Positions 1 through 9,339 are shown, counted from the stretch's first letter. The stretch: 64,000 nucleotides of DNA from Methanosarcina siciliae T4/M (GCF_000970085.1 NZ_CP009506.1:1054001-1118000), one strand, 5' to 3'. The notes: generated by a model from the sequence alone, not told the origin. Program-made: numbers and translations.

Positions 1-466
1 TAGAAATGCTTATTTCTTCTATCAAATTTTATTCGCTTCTCCTCAGTAAGTATGTTTATATTTAAACCGGTTAATATTAACACTAACAGCCGATATACAG
101 TCGGCAAGACAATTGGAATGAATTTTACCAGGGCCAAGGGGCGAGTGTAAAAACGGATCCGTATAGGTTACCATGGCCGAAAGGGCGGATGTAAACGGAT
201 CCGCATAGAAAACATCAATGTGTTCGAGCTTCGTTTCAGTCAATATTGTTGGAGCACTGAGTTATAGAGTCAACAATTTACGGATTTAATCCCTGATGAA
301 CATGAAAGGATCAGGAGAGACACCTTGGAGAGTGAGTTCCAAGGGTCAAACTCTTGCCTGTAAATCCAATCACCGGATTGTGGAAATCACCGGATTTCAG
401 AACAGAGTATGTTCATAAGTGCATAAATTATTTTCATGCAACTGAACACGATTGGGAGTATAATTT
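1..466. other. Intergenic stretch, no gene seen
   Basis: No convincing coding frame. Short imperfect repeats are present (an AACGGATCCG core occurs twice near 150-205, and a CACCGGATT core occurs near 370-395). The last 20 bases hold the GGGAG ribosome site of the next gene. Confidence 0.5.
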
Positions 467-811
467 ATGAAAACTAAAAGATTTGACAGATCAAAAAAGA
501 CTCTTGCTATTTTGCTGTTACTTTCTTTTGTATTGTCAGTGACAGCTGCGTTGGGGAGCGCAGATGACAATATTAATTATGGCAAGAGTAAAGATGGCTA
601 CGAAGATGGCCACAGCAAAGGCTACGAAGACGGTAAAATACAGGGTCAGAACGACTGCGAGCAATATGGCGGCACAGAAGTTCTTAATAAAATACCCACT
701 CCTGTCAATCAACTCAGCTGGACCAAAGATTATATAGAAAGCTACAACAAAGGCTATAAAGACGGATATTTAGATAGTTACAGTAAAAGTAGATACGAAT
801 GCTTAAAATAA
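467..811 (+). CDS. Small secreted protein with YxDG repeats
   Basis: A 114-residue protein with a basic N-terminus and a hydrophobic signal segment (about residues 11-30, ending near SVTAALGSA), so it is probably exported. The mature part carries repeated G-Y-x-D-G elements (GYEDG, GYEDG, GYKDG, then YLDSY), seen around residues 44-56 and 96-104, and is rich in Tyr, Lys, Asp and Gly. Function unknown. The start is supported by GGGAG at 455-459, eight bases before ATG. The signal segment resembles those of the two small secreted proteins at 5064-5941 (shared FVLSVTAA), which suggests one family of exported small proteins with different mature parts. Confidence 0.65.
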   Translation: MKTKRFDRSKKTLAILLLLSFVLSVTAALGSADDNINYGKSKDGYEDGHSKGYEDGKIQGQNDCEQYGGTEVLNKIPTPVNQLSWTKDYIESYNKGYKDGYLDSYSKSRYECLK

Positions 812-816
812 GGAAT

Positions 817-880
817 AAACCCCTTGAAATTTAAAATTAAAAGATTTCAATTCCTGAGACGATGCCCGATACAGGGGTTT
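817..880 (+). terminator. Nested hairpin followed by T-run
   Basis: AAACCCC at 817-823 pairs with GGGGTTT at 874-880, and inside it TTGAAAT (824-830) pairs with ATTTCAA (844-850). A short T-run follows. It lies just after the 114-residue secreted protein, so it probably ends that transcript or stabilises its 3' end. Confidence 0.4.
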
Positions 881-882
881 TT

Positions 883-2150
883 CTGCAAAAATTTATATTT
901 TAGAACTCCTGTTTGAGAATCCTTTCCCGGGTCTTATGATGGGTATGGGTCTTATGATGGGTATGGTTCTCGGCTTTTGAATCCTTTTTAGTAGCTTTTG
1001 CTTTCCTTCAAAAATAAACGAAGTAGTTATACACGAATATGATTTATGAAGATTCGGAACTTATGAACTCATTTTTCGAGAAGAAATATTTCATGGAGTT
1101 CATGAATCGGATGCCGATACACCCCTGCATTTTGAAGCCGAATTATCTACGGATGAAATTCAAGTGGCCTCAACATGCGGATTGTATCTCTCTTCACCGC
1201 ATCAAATTTCTTATTTCCTACTATTTCATAACCAATGTTTCAGAGTTTTTTTATGAATGTATATATTAGTAATTTATATTTTTTATTACTTATCGGGTAT
1301 ATATATTTCTATTTTGTATCATCTACTTATTTAAATCGTAATTAATAATAAATGAAATATTTATCTACCATATATCCTTACTTAATTATGATCAGTTGCC
1401 CTGATCAATTACATTTTATTTCGTAAAGTAAAAATGTAAATTGTTGTACAGATTAATGAAGTCAACTCGTAGTGTCAACTTCTGGATTAATACCGAATTA
1501 GTTGTATCGTATAGTTTGAATCGTCGATCTTGATTGTCATTCTTATTGAGATAATAAAATAATTAATGTTCAATTCAGGAATGGATTTTGATAGATTCAA
1601 TAATAAATCTACATTTCGAGTGGAGATTAGGGACAGCTATAATGTAAAAATAAATAATCGATAGACATCAAAAAAAATCGCAATGAGCCGGCTTCAAAAT
1701 TTTATATTAGTCGTATTTATCAGAATCAATTTTGAAACCTGCTCGTAAATAATAAAACCCAAATTGGATTATAGGGGATAATATAGTCCAGTTGGATTGT
1801 GGGGTGATATAGTCCGGTTGGATTGTGGGGTAATATAGTCCGGTTGGATTGTGGGGTGATATAGTCCGGTTGGATTGTGGGGTAATATAGTCCGGTTGGA
1901 TTGTGGGGTAATATAGTCCGGTTGGATTGTGGGGTAATATAGTCCGGTTGGATTGTGGGGTAATATAGTCCGGTTGGATTGTGGGGTAATATAGTCCGGT
2001 TGGATTGTGGGGTGATATAGTCCGGTTGGATTGTGGGGTAATATAGTCCGGATTGGAAAGGGGGTGAGTTATTGATCTAATCTGGAAAACCGAACATATC
2101 TCCTTTATTCAAGAAAAAGATCTCATGTTTCGAAAAATCTGGAGAAATTT
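883..2150. other. Long intergenic region with tandem repeats
   Basis: AT-rich and without a convincing gene. A 76-codon open frame at 1039-1269 has no ribosome site and no recognisable motif. An 18-base unit (GGGTCTTATGATGGGTAT) is repeated twice near 929-965. The main feature is the 26-bp minisatellite at 1766-2051, listed separately. Confidence 0.5.
1766..2051. repeat. 26-bp tandem minisatellite, about 11 copies
   Basis: Eleven head-to-tail units begin at 1766, 1794, 1820, 1846, 1872, 1898, 1924, 1950, 1976, 2002 and 2028. The first is a divergent 28-base version; the rest are 26 bases. The unit core is GGATTGTGGGGT followed by RATATAGTCCGGTT. The only common variation is one position, GGGGTAAT or GGGGTGAT: units at 1794, 1846 and 2002 have G. 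There are no spacers, so it is not a CRISPR array. It ends about 100 bases before the next gene's start, so it may affect its promoter. Confidence 0.9.
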
Positions 2151-3128
2151 TTGCTCACAATATTAGTAGCGATCTCTACTCGACTTTCAATAATGGATTT
2201 GTTGGTAGAAATGAATTTGAGGTTCTACATTATTTGCGTTGCTGCTTTACTCACTTTACTGGCATCAGCCTCGCTAGCTTTAGGGGTACCTTTCTTAGAA
2301 GACAAAAATGTCACTGCAACAGTCCATGGGGCAACCTATGCCCAGGACACTCTTGAGCTCCTGAACGATACAGTGATTAGTATAAATTCGACTCCTCCTC
2401 AATCCATGGTAGCAAAAGACGGCATTTATTCCTTTGAACTGGTCCCCGGAGACTATGCTATTACAGCCAGGTATTACCGGAATAATACCCTCATTTATTC
2501 GAAAGAATCCACTTTCAAGATTGAAGGGGAAGGAAATTACGTGTTTGATCTCTTGCTTTATCCTGTCTCCGAATATCCGGTAACAGAACCAATTCAGGAC
2601 TCCTATAGCATAGAACCTCCCGAAAATATCGGGATTGGCCCTTCAACTACAGGTTACCTGCCAATAAGTTACCTGTCAATAGTTTTTGTGCTTCTTTTGC
2701 TGCTCGGTGGAGGCTATAAATTTTCCAGCAAACACAAAAACGTGAATAAAAATAAATTCCAGGAAGGAAAGTTCGATATTCCCGGGATTCTGGTAAAAGT
2801 CCCCGGTAGAAGCACCGGTTTGGGCGTAAGATCCGAAAACCCCGGAGGGGCAGTCTCCGTAACAGAGCCAATAATAGAACCTGCAGGTAATCCAGATATT
2901 GAAACTGCTGCTCTAAACAGAATTCCCCTCTCTCCAGAGCTATGTGAAGTCCTGGACATAATTCGAGGCCATAAGTGCAGGATTACTCAGAAAGACCTGC
3001 GCAGCAGGCTGAATTATTCCGAAGTAAAGGTCAGTCTCATGCTCTCTGAACTGGAAAAAAGGGGCCTGATTCGGAAGCTCAGGAACGGGCGTGAGAATAT
3101 TCTGGTTTTAATAGATGAAGATCACTGA
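2151..3128 (+). CDS. Membrane protein with cytoplasmic winged-helix domain
   Basis: A 325-residue protein. An N-terminal hydrophobic segment (about 22-45) acts as signal or anchor. It is followed by an extracellular beta-rich region (about 46-150) resembling carboxypeptidase-regulatory or PEGA-like folds (SFELVPGDYAITARYY), a second membrane segment (about 172-190, VFVLLLLLGGG), a basic linker, and a C-terminal winged helix (about 255-325: QKDLRSRLNYSEVKVSLMLS, then ELEKRGLIRK). Such proteins occur in methanogens and probably link a surface signal to DNA binding, but the ligand and targets are unknown. The start is uncertain: TTG at 2151 has GGAG six bases upstream, while ATG at 2193 or 2211 would give a shorter, more usual signal segment. 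Confidence 0.7.
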   Translation: MLTILVAISTRLSIMDLLVEMNLRFYIICVAALLTLLASASLALGVPFLEDKNVTATVHGATYAQDTLELLNDTVISINSTPPQSMVAKDGIYSFELVPGDYAITARYYRNNTLIYSKESTFKIEGEGNYVFDLLLYPVSEYPVTEPIQDSYSIEPPENIGIGPSTTGYLPISYLSIVFVLLLLLGGGYKFSSKHKNVNKNKFQEGKFDIPGILVKVPGRSTGLGVRSENPGGAVSVTEPIIEPAGNPDIETAALNRIPLSPELCEVLDIIRGHKCRITQKDLRSRLNYSEVKVSLMLSELEKRGLIRKLRNGRENILVLIDEDH

Positions 3129-3526
3129 AAGTCCAGCGACTTAACATTTTCACTTATCTTTGACCTTTTCACCTATTCTTAACATCTCTAAATTTAGGTT
3201 ATGCTATTTTAAATGTGCTTCTAAGTTGTGTCATTTAAAGTTGGCTGGTGCATCCCGCTGTAAACTGAAGTATTCGACTGAAATGAAACGTTTTTTCTTA
3301 TAATCAGGTGCTTCTTTGTTTATCTCGTTAAAACCTGTAACCGGGAGATTCCTGAATTGCAAAAGGCGTTTACAGGAACCTGGCAAGGTCCCGGGCATTT
3401 CACCCTATGCTCGTGCTCTGTCGAAGATACCTGAATACAGGACGTCATTTGGACTGAAATTTATGGTTCAGTCTATTTCAAAGGCATGAATTCAGTAATT
3501 GCATCGATGCTGGAACGACATTACTA
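3129..3526. other. Intergenic region before IS630 copy 1
   Basis: No supported gene. A stretch near 3250-3288 (CCCGCTGTAAACTGA, then GTATTCGACTGAAAT) resembles one near 19060-19096, which suggests a dispersed non-coding repeat. An open frame of about 57 codons at 3317-3490 lacks a good start and recognisable motifs. Confidence 0.35.
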
Positions 3527-4698
3527 GTACCATAACAACTTAGTTGTGAGCCACTTATATACTTTGAGTCCTTATTATATCTTGTGTTAAATATTAATCT
3601 TAAAGATAGTGAAGTGAAATTCCTTATAAACTTTATAAAAAAAGGACTTAAAAGTGCAAGATCACTTACCAGAGCACGTATTCTACTACTGGCAAATCAG
3701 GGAAAAAGGGATACTGATATCGCAAAAACATTGGGTGTTGGGAGGAGCACTGCTTTAAGGATAAGGAAAAGATATCATGAGGAAGGTTTACAAAGTGCTT
3801 TGGTAGATAAGCCAAGATCAGGTCAACCTAAAAAATATAATGAAAGACATGCTGCAGAAATAATAGCTCTCGCATGCACCAAGCCTCCTGAAGGAAGAAA
3901 AAGATGGTCGCTTTCACTCCTTTGTGAAGAATTGAGAAAAAGAGAAGGATTTGAAACGATAAACAAAGAAACTATCAGACTTATTTTGAAAAAGAACAAA
4001 ATTAAACCCTGACTGAAAAAAATGTGGTGCATTGAGACGGTTGATTCTGAATACAGAAAGAGAATGTACGATGTTCTTGACCTGTACGAAGAAGATTACG
4101 ACCCGAAAAGACCTATTATCTGTCTCGATGAGAAACCGAAACAACTTCTCGAAGATAAGCGAAAGCCCATTCCAATGAAACCTGGAAGTCCAGAGAAGTA
4201 TGATTATGAGTATATCAGGAATGGAACAGCAAACATATTTGTGGCTGTAGAATTCAAAGCAGGGAAAAGGACAACTCAAGTTACTCAAAGAAGAACAATG
4301 GTAGATTTTGCGCAATTCATGAAACGTTTTGTCATCGAAAAATATTCAGAAGCTAAAGTAATAAGGGTAATTGCAGATAATCTCAATATCCACAAAGAGA
4401 AAGCATTCTATGAGACATTCAGCGAGGATGAAGCAAAAAAGATACTGAAAAAGATAGAGTTCCATTACACACCAAAGCATGCAAGTTGGCTAAACGCTGC
4501 AGAAATAGAGATTAGTGTGATGGATGAAGAATGTACTGATAGGCGAATAGGTGACATTGGAATGCTTAATAATGAAGTGGCTGCTTGGACCAAGAGAAGA
4601 AATGAAAATAAAAAGAAAATAAACTGGAAATTCACAAAGAAAATTGCTGATGAGAAGATGTCAAAATATTATGTTTCATAATTAAATTGGCAAGGTAC
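3527..4698 (+). mobile_element. IS630-family insertion sequence, copy 1
   Basis: A 1172-bp element flanked by TA on both sides (3525-3526 and 4699-4700), the target duplication expected for the IS630/Tc1-mariner group. Ends are inverted: GTACCATAACAAC on the left and, reading inward, GTACCTTGCCAAT on the right. The left end differs from copy 2 (GTACCTTGACA), so this copy's terminal repeats have decayed. It carries the split transposase gene below and is exactly as long as copy 2 at 9725-10896. Confidence 0.9.
3584..4681 (+). pseudogene. IS630 transposase split by in-frame TGA (copy 1)
   Basis: The first half (GTG start 3584, stop 4010-4012) has the helix-turn-helix regions of IS630 transposases (RARILLLANQGKRDTDIAKT, LRIRKRYHEEGL). 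The second half (ATG 4022) is in the same frame and holds the DDE catalytic core: CLDEKPKQL (first D), IADNLNIH (second D) and ASWLNAAEIEISVMDEE (E). Between them, KNKIKP is followed by TGA and then LKKMWCIE. Related transposases usually have Trp here (KPWLKKMWCI), so TGG has become TGA. Copy 2 carries the same stop. Either both copies descend from one dead element moved by an active relative, or two products or readthrough make the enzyme. Confidence 0.85.
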
Positions 4699-5063
4699 TA
4701 GGCGACATTACCAGACGACATTACCATAAATAATATGAGAGAAGAATTCTGAAGTTTTTATTAAAAACTCTTGACCTGAAAAGGCAGGAATCATCTGGAG
4801 AAATAAGGCGGCATTGGTTAGAGAAAAAGGCAGAATGAGTTAGGACTTACACAGTGGCTTCGCGAGGAAACAAGCAGCAGGAGGCTTTAAAAGAAATATT
4901 TAAATCACAATCACTATTACAGACCTGCTAGTGCCTCAGTTTGAACCTTATATGTGTAATTCTTATCCCATTGAGTTATACATTTTGTGAACAGTTGTTA
5001 CTCGTCACGTAAATAATTTTGTGTACGGGTTTGTGTCGCTATCTTCCGTTGAAGATTCCCCGG
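4699..5063. other. Intergenic region downstream of secreted paralog
   Basis: No gene seen. The stretch near 4820-4860 (GAAAAAGGCAGAATGAGTTA, then GGACTTACACAGTGG) is nearly repeated at 5486-5526, where it follows the paralogous secreted gene. This shows that gene and downstream region were duplicated together. Confidence 0.45.
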
Positions 5064-5417
5064 TTAGCTAAAGATTCCATGGTTGAATTTTAAGAGTTTC
5101 AATTCCCATTGACCGGGAATCCATATCCTGATTACTTTTTTGATCACTGTTATGTGGTGATGCTTGTCGTAACTATCCATCTTTATTACTTTAAACTCAT
5201 AGTGACCTGGTACCCATACCCATATCCAGAATTTCTGTTTCCAGCTGTGTATGTTCTTACCTTTATCATTTTTCATAGATTTAGTGTTACCATCGTTGAT
5301 GATTTTCTTATCCCTGTACTTATTTTGATCAGCTCCCCCCGCGCTTACTGCTGCAGCAGTTACTGATAGTACAAAGCAAACTGCCAGAAATACACCAATT
5401 ATCTTTTTCATTTTCAA
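5064..5417 (-). CDS. Small secreted protein with WIPG motifs, paralog 1
   Basis: A 117-residue protein with a clear signal peptide (about residues 1-26, FVLSVTAAAVSAG). The mature part is basic and rich in aromatic residues and ends in two related elements, WVWVPGHYEFKV and RIWIPGQWELKLL, separated by a Lys/His-rich stretch. The W-x-P-G-x-[WY] pattern recalls YXWxPGxW-type surface repeats, but no function can be assigned. The TTG start has GGGAGTGG eight bases upstream, which is conserved in the paralog at 5630-5941; an ATG two codons later is also possible. Tandem duplication with the neighbour is clear from the leader, signal peptide and C-terminal motif. Confidence 0.65.
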   Translation of the reverse strand: MKMKKIIGVFLAVCFVLSVTAAAVSAGGADQNKYRDKKIINDGNTKSMKNDKGKNIHSWKQKFWIWVWVPGHYEFKVIKMDSYDKHHHITVIKKVIRIWIPGQWELKLLKFNHGIFS

Positions 5418-5629
5418 GCTTTAATCCACTCCCAAAACTATTCCCAAAACGATTGTAAAAGTTATCTTTAGAAAAAGGCAGAACTTTAGAAAAAGGCAGG
5501 ATGAGTTAGGACTTACTCAGTAGTTTAACTGGTAAACCTTAACTGGTAAATTCCTATCTCATCAAGTGTTACCGTAATGGATTGTACTCAAGCTTGTGGT
5601 TCGGCATTTTAGTTAGCTAACTGTTGTAG

Positions 5630-5941
5630 TTAATACCAGCACCAGGACCAGAAGCCAGGTATCCACACCATGATTATCTTGTAGTATATAACTTGTATGT
5701 ATCTATATCCAGTCCACTTTTTCTGGTAGTACCCTACTTTTCTCTTCTCAGAGTGACCTTTCACCCAGCTTTTCTTATAATCTTTATGCTTCTTTCCGTC
5801 TTTAAAATCATATTTCTTGTAATTATCCCCTTTCTTGTTATAATGTCCTCTGTTATCATATCCCGCGCTTGCGGCTGCAGCAGTTACTGACAGTACAAAA
5901 CAAACCACTAAAAAAATACCAATTATCTTCTTCATTTTCAA
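5630..5941 (-). CDS. Small secreted protein with WIPG motif, paralog 2
   Basis: About 103 residues: a signal peptide (FVLSVTAAAASAG), a Lys/Tyr/Gly-rich middle (GHYNKKGDNYKKYDFKDG) and a C-terminal VWIPGFWSWCWY. The leader GGGAGTGG and following bases match the paralog at 5417, which favours the TTG start at 5941 or the ATG at 5935 over the in-frame ATG at 5953 that lies inside the conserved leader. Function unknown; the Lys/Trp/Tyr composition suggests a cell-surface or envelope-binding role. Its upstream region is built from three kinds of tandem repeat. Confidence 0.62.
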   Translation of the reverse strand: MKMKKIIGIFLVVCFVLSVTAAAASAGYDNRGHYNKKGDNYKKYDFKDGKKHKDYKKSWVKGHSEKRKVGYYQKKWTGYRYIQVIYYKIIMVWIPGFWSWCWY

Positions 5942-5983
5942 GACTTTACCCACTCCCAGAATTTATTTAATCAATATATTCCT

Positions 5984-6158
5984 ACACCTAAATACCGATA
6001 TACACCTAAATACCGATAATTCCTCCAGGCTTTCTGAAACTTCCAGACTTTCTGAAACCATCGGTTTTGTGTATCTGTGTATCAAATTGTTCTTCGGTTT
6101 TGTGTATCTGTGTATCAAATTGTTCTTCGGTTTTGTGTATCTGTGTATCAAATTGTTT
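5984..6158. repeat. Three adjacent tandem repeats upstream of secreted gene
   Basis: Two copies of an 18-bp unit (TACACCTAAATACCGATA) at 5984-6019, two imperfect copies of an 18-bp unit (core CTTTCTGAAACTTCCAGA) near 6025-6059, and three copies of a 33-bp unit (starting TCGGTTTTGTGTATCTGTG) at 6061-6093, 6094-6126 and 6127-6158. All lie just upstream of the start at 5941. All unit lengths are multiples of three. Confidence 0.85.
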
Positions 6159-6890
6159 TCCGGCTACTGCCGGTTTGAAACTAACTTTTTGTCTTACCGT
6201 CTGTCTGCGGCTTGACAATTCTAAAATAGAGCAGATTAAATATAAATATACTTATAATAAATTCCAGCCTAAAAAGGTTTAATTAATAAAATAAGAGTTT
6301 TAAATGATTTAATTAATAAAATAAAAGTTTTCAAGTTTTTAAATCGATTTATATCCTTAAATATGCTATTTAATGCCCTCAAGATCCCTTAATATTTTAA
6401 TTTTGAGAGTGAATTATTGGATATCTCAGACATAGACAAATTTTTTCATATTTTATAGAACATAGAGATAGTGTTTGTTTTTTCAGATCAGATCTAATAA
6501 TTCGTCCTCGCCATCGATTCTTTCAGGTATTCTTATTTGACCATTAGTGACGGAATTTTCACCCCTGAGACATATTTTTGTTTCCAGGTAAAAAGAGCTT
6601 AAGAGAATTTATATCAGAAAATAACTATTTTTAAACTTTTTCTTCTCATTATAAATGAAAATAAAGTACTAAATATCTAAAAGGCTCATTAAAAATCTCA
6701 TATTCAGAGACAAATCAATATAACCGGTTATTCGTAGATTCCCGGGTACAGGCATAAAAAGGCTATATGATTGTTCAAGACACAGGGCTTGCGCAGTTTA
6801 ACTGAAAAACCAGCATCACAAGGCTCATTGACTGCATGAGGCTTTGAACTACTGAAGTAATTTCTGTTAGGTAGCCGGGTACGGCGAGAT
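6159..6890. other. AT-rich intergenic region
   Basis: No gene seen. A unit containing TTTAATTAATAAAATAA is repeated in tandem around 6278-6335. A dispersed hairpin repeat begins near 6900. Confidence 0.45.
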
Positions 6891-6899
6891 TCCTATGTC

Positions 6900-6950
6900 A
6901 GAGTTGCGCCAGCAGAGTTGCGGCTCTGCAGTGCGCTGTCTGTTTCGCTC
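6900..6950. repeat. Dispersed GCAGAG hairpin repeat, copy 1
   Basis: GCAGAG (6912-6917), TTGCGG loop, CTCTGC (6924-6929), followed by the conserved AGTGCGCTGTCTGTTTCGCT. The same block occurs near 22411, 57133, 57168 and 63761. This is the shortest copy. Confidence 0.75.
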
Positions 6951-6962
6951 GTATATAAGTAG

Positions 6963-7268
6963 TTGCAGCATTTTTTATTGCTGCAATTTCATAAAGACGA
7001 GATTCTGACTTATGAGGGTGGTTTGGTGGTTGTAACTTGCAATGCTTTATTCAGGCACTGGCGGATTCGGAGGCTAAGGGGGGCCTCATATAAAGTAGAG
7101 TACCGTTTTGCAGAGCTCACCCCAACAGAGCAGGACCAGGTTAAGCAGGTTATGGAAAGATGGAACAAATCAGACCTTTATAAGTGTCCTGACCTTCAGA
7201 AAACATATACAAGGCCTGATTTATTTTATTACCAGGTCGTTAAAGGATATGGCCGGGGGCGTGTTTAA
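6963..7268 (+). CDS. Unrecognised small protein, possible mobile-element gene
   Basis: An open frame of 101 codons from a TTG with no clear ribosome site; the true start may be internal. It is basic at the C-terminus (KGYGRGRV) and contains FAELTPTEQDQVKQVMERW, a likely helix. I do not recognise a family. It ends 13 bases before the next start, and its neighbour is a broken gene of probable plasmid or viral origin, so both may come from the same element. Confidence 0.4.
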   Translation: MQHFLLLQFHKDEILTYEGGLVVVTCNALFRHWRIRRLRGASYKVEYRFAELTPTEQDQVKQVMERWNKSDLYKCPDLQKTYTRPDLFYYQVVKGYGRGRV

Positions 7269-7281
7269 GTGAGGCCTTACA

Positions 7282-8382
7282 ATGTATTCAAATAAAGAAC
7301 GCGAAAAGCATTGTAAGGCCGGGTTGCAGGATTTCCTGCAATCTAATTTTTACCAGGCTGAAAAAGGAAAAAAGTTCGATGAAACCTATTTTGAAACATT
7401 TGACCTGGAGCGTATATGTATAGATAAGGTCTTTTTCCTCGTTTATGATGAGGAATACGTTACAAAAGATCATTCTTTTGATAAAGAGCTTAGAGATCAG
7501 TTTATCCAGCACATAAAACAATCAAGGATTAAAAAAGGCCAGTTTGAGCAGGTCCTCCGGAAAGAGTCAAAATACTCATCCTGGGATTTACAATTACGTG
7601 GGGGTCGAGCAATGCGTTTCCATGTAAATGTAATTCATTACCTTCAGGAACTCCATGATATCAGGCCTTGCAACGTCATTTATGATGATAACTTTCTGCC
7701 TGTTGACTGTAAGCTTACGGTCCTTGATTTTGTCCGGGCTTTCAGGGATCTTGTAGACCAGGCTAAGGAAATCTATAAGGAAATTGTTCTGAAGCAATGG
7801 GGCGTTGAACTGCAGGCAGTCCGGGTAAAGTTCTCTCAGATCGAATTGCCTTTCGAGGTTTACCCGGCTTCTGTTGATGACATCTCCCGGAAATTGTACG
7901 CAAAATGAGTAAGTTTCAAGAAATTCAACACTCAGTCAGGAACTATCTATCTTGATGATTCGAAGGCTGACAATAGAATTTCTGTCCCTGATCGCAAATA
8001 TGACAAAGAGGATTCAATAGATGATGCAGATTTAAGGCCTGATATAACTTTTCTGAATAAGGTTTACTCTGGCAAAGCAGGGCGAAAGCTTCAGATTAAA
8101 ATATATCAAAAAACTTTCGGGTTATGCCGGATTGAATTTACCATCTATTCGAAAGATGCTAAACAGCTTTTTGATTTTTCCCGGAATAATGAGTCAATAG
8201 CCAGCGATTTAATAAATTTTATTCATTTTCTCCCTGGGTTATATGACATTAATGTAGATCGTTATGACAGGTCATTAGATGATGTTGTACAGTTCCTTTC
8301 TAAAGCTCTTAAGGAACCTGAGGATTTGATTTACCAGCTTAAAGATCTTGATATCTTTGAGGCCTGTGAAGCTAATAGATAG
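7282..8382 (+). pseudogene. Broken gene, possibly replication-protein-like
   Basis: A single frame of about 366 codons interrupted by TGA at 7906-7908. The first 208 residues begin MYSNKEREKHCKAGLQDFL, and the remaining part resumes in the same frame (VSFKKFNTQSGTIYLDD) and runs to TAG at 8380-8382. The segment GRKLQIKIYQKTFGLCRIEF recalls replication-initiation proteins of small plasmids and phages (a Tyr-Lys-Lys stretch followed by R-x-E), but the match is weak. After the TAG, a second frame (8398-8483, LTRKGILIKLVDSDGVQQRG, then LYIVNPVIF) looks like a displaced winged-helix tail, so a frameshift has also occurred. It probably remains from an integrated element. Confidence 0.5.
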
Positions 8383-8480
8383 GTGCGGTAAAGGCTTACC
8401 AGGAAAGGAATTTTAATTAAACTAGTTGATTCTGACGGTGTTCAGCAGAGAGGTCTTTATATTGTCAATCCTGTTATTTT

Positions 8481-8723
8481 TTAGAAAAGAATAAGTCTAT
8501 TTACCAATTCAATCCATTCATTCCGTGTAATTTTTGCATCTTTTATTATTTTATTGATCATTCCGCTTCCGATTTTTTCTGTCGGGTGCATTGGGACTAT
8601 AGTGGTCCTTCCATCTGGATGCCGTAAAAATAAGTGACTACCCTTCTGCCTTATCTGCTCGAAACCTATATTTTCAAGTGCTTTTACAACTTTTTTTGCA
8701 GGAAGAGGTAATATTTTACTCAT
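8481..8723 (-). CDS. hicA: HicA-type mRNA interferase toxin
   Basis: An 80-residue member of the HicA/YcfA family, a small double-stranded-RNA-binding-like fold that cleaves mRNA. Family hallmarks are GFEQIRQKGSHLFLRHPDGR with the catalytic His in GSH, TTIVPMHPTEKIGSGMINKI, and IIKDAKITRNEW. Length is typical. Its ATG directly follows the TAA of the upstream antitoxin gene (TAAATG), so the two are co-translated. Confidence 0.88.
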   Translation of the reverse strand: MSKILPLPAKKVVKALENIGFEQIRQKGSHLFLRHPDGRTTIVPMHPTEKIGSGMINKIIKDAKITRNEWIELVNRLILF

Positions 8724-8942
8724 TTAAACCTCAACTTTAACTTTCTGTATTCCGATGAAATCAAGATGATTTTCTTCCTCTTCCTCGGCTTCAACTTCAA
8801 GGTAAAGTTCTATTGCCTCTTTTATTCTTCTGTTTAATTCGTCAAGCGTTTCAGCTTGTGTATGGCATCCTGGAAGTTCTGGAACTGAAGCCACGTAAAT
8901 TCCATTTTCGTCCTGTTCGATTAAGACGGTAAACTCTTTCAT
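8724..8942 (-). CDS. hicB: HicB-type antitoxin
   Basis: A 72-residue HicB antitoxin: MKEFTVLIEQDENGIYVASV then PELPGCHTQAETLDELNRRI matches the partial RNase H-like fold of HicB, with the conserved V-P-E-L-P-G-C-x-[ST]. An acidic run (EVEAEEEEENH) follows. No separate DNA-binding domain is present, as in the short HicB form. It is encoded upstream of hicA, the common order for this short form; a TATA-like CTATAAATAA lies about 55 bases upstream on the minus strand. Confidence 0.88.
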   Translation of the reverse strand: MKEFTVLIEQDENGIYVASVPELPGCHTQAETLDELNRRIKEAIELYLEVEAEEEEENHLDFIGIQKVKVEV

Positions 8943-9339
8943 TAGGTTTTGCCCCTTTTGGTTTTTAACTCTTTTATTAGATATATCTCAATGACTTTAT
9001 TTATAGCTGTGTAGCATTCTCTTTCTACAGCAGACCTGGTTAATCTGGATCTTCAAGGCTTTCCTATGGTTAAAGAATATAACTGTTAATGATACTGTTT
9101 TTATGTGCAGCTGTTCAGGTTTTGAAGTACAACTTTCTTGGGGATCCAAGACAATGCCTTAACCATGTAGTCGGCTTTTTTGCAGCTTGCCTGAAAATTT
9201 GTTCAAAAAAATGAAGGGAAAAGAGACAGCTATTCTCATCGGTTGAACTCGAGCCGGAGCCCGCTTAAACTATATCGGACACTTTGATTCATGGCACTTT
9301 AATTCATATAATTGCAGGAGTTTGATCGATCATTTACAA
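8943..9339. other. Intergenic region
   Basis: Contains the hicBA promoter region (TATA-like element near 8995-9005) and otherwise nothing I can support. The right part merges into ISL3-type remnants. Confidence 0.4.

Noticed and set aside
1039..1269. 76-codon frame
   Set aside because: No ribosome site, AT-rich, no motif; listed only in the intergenic note.
1766..2051. CRISPR-like repeat array
   Set aside because: Units are contiguous with no spacers, so it is a minisatellite.
3584..4681. Selenocysteine or pyrrolysine decoding of the internal stop
   Set aside because: The codon is TGA, not TAG, so pyrrolysine does not apply; no selenocysteine element is visible and the usual residue is Trp.
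6067..6282. Plus-strand frame through the 33-bp repeats
   Set aside because: The reading frame is a product of the repeat; no start context and no homology seen.
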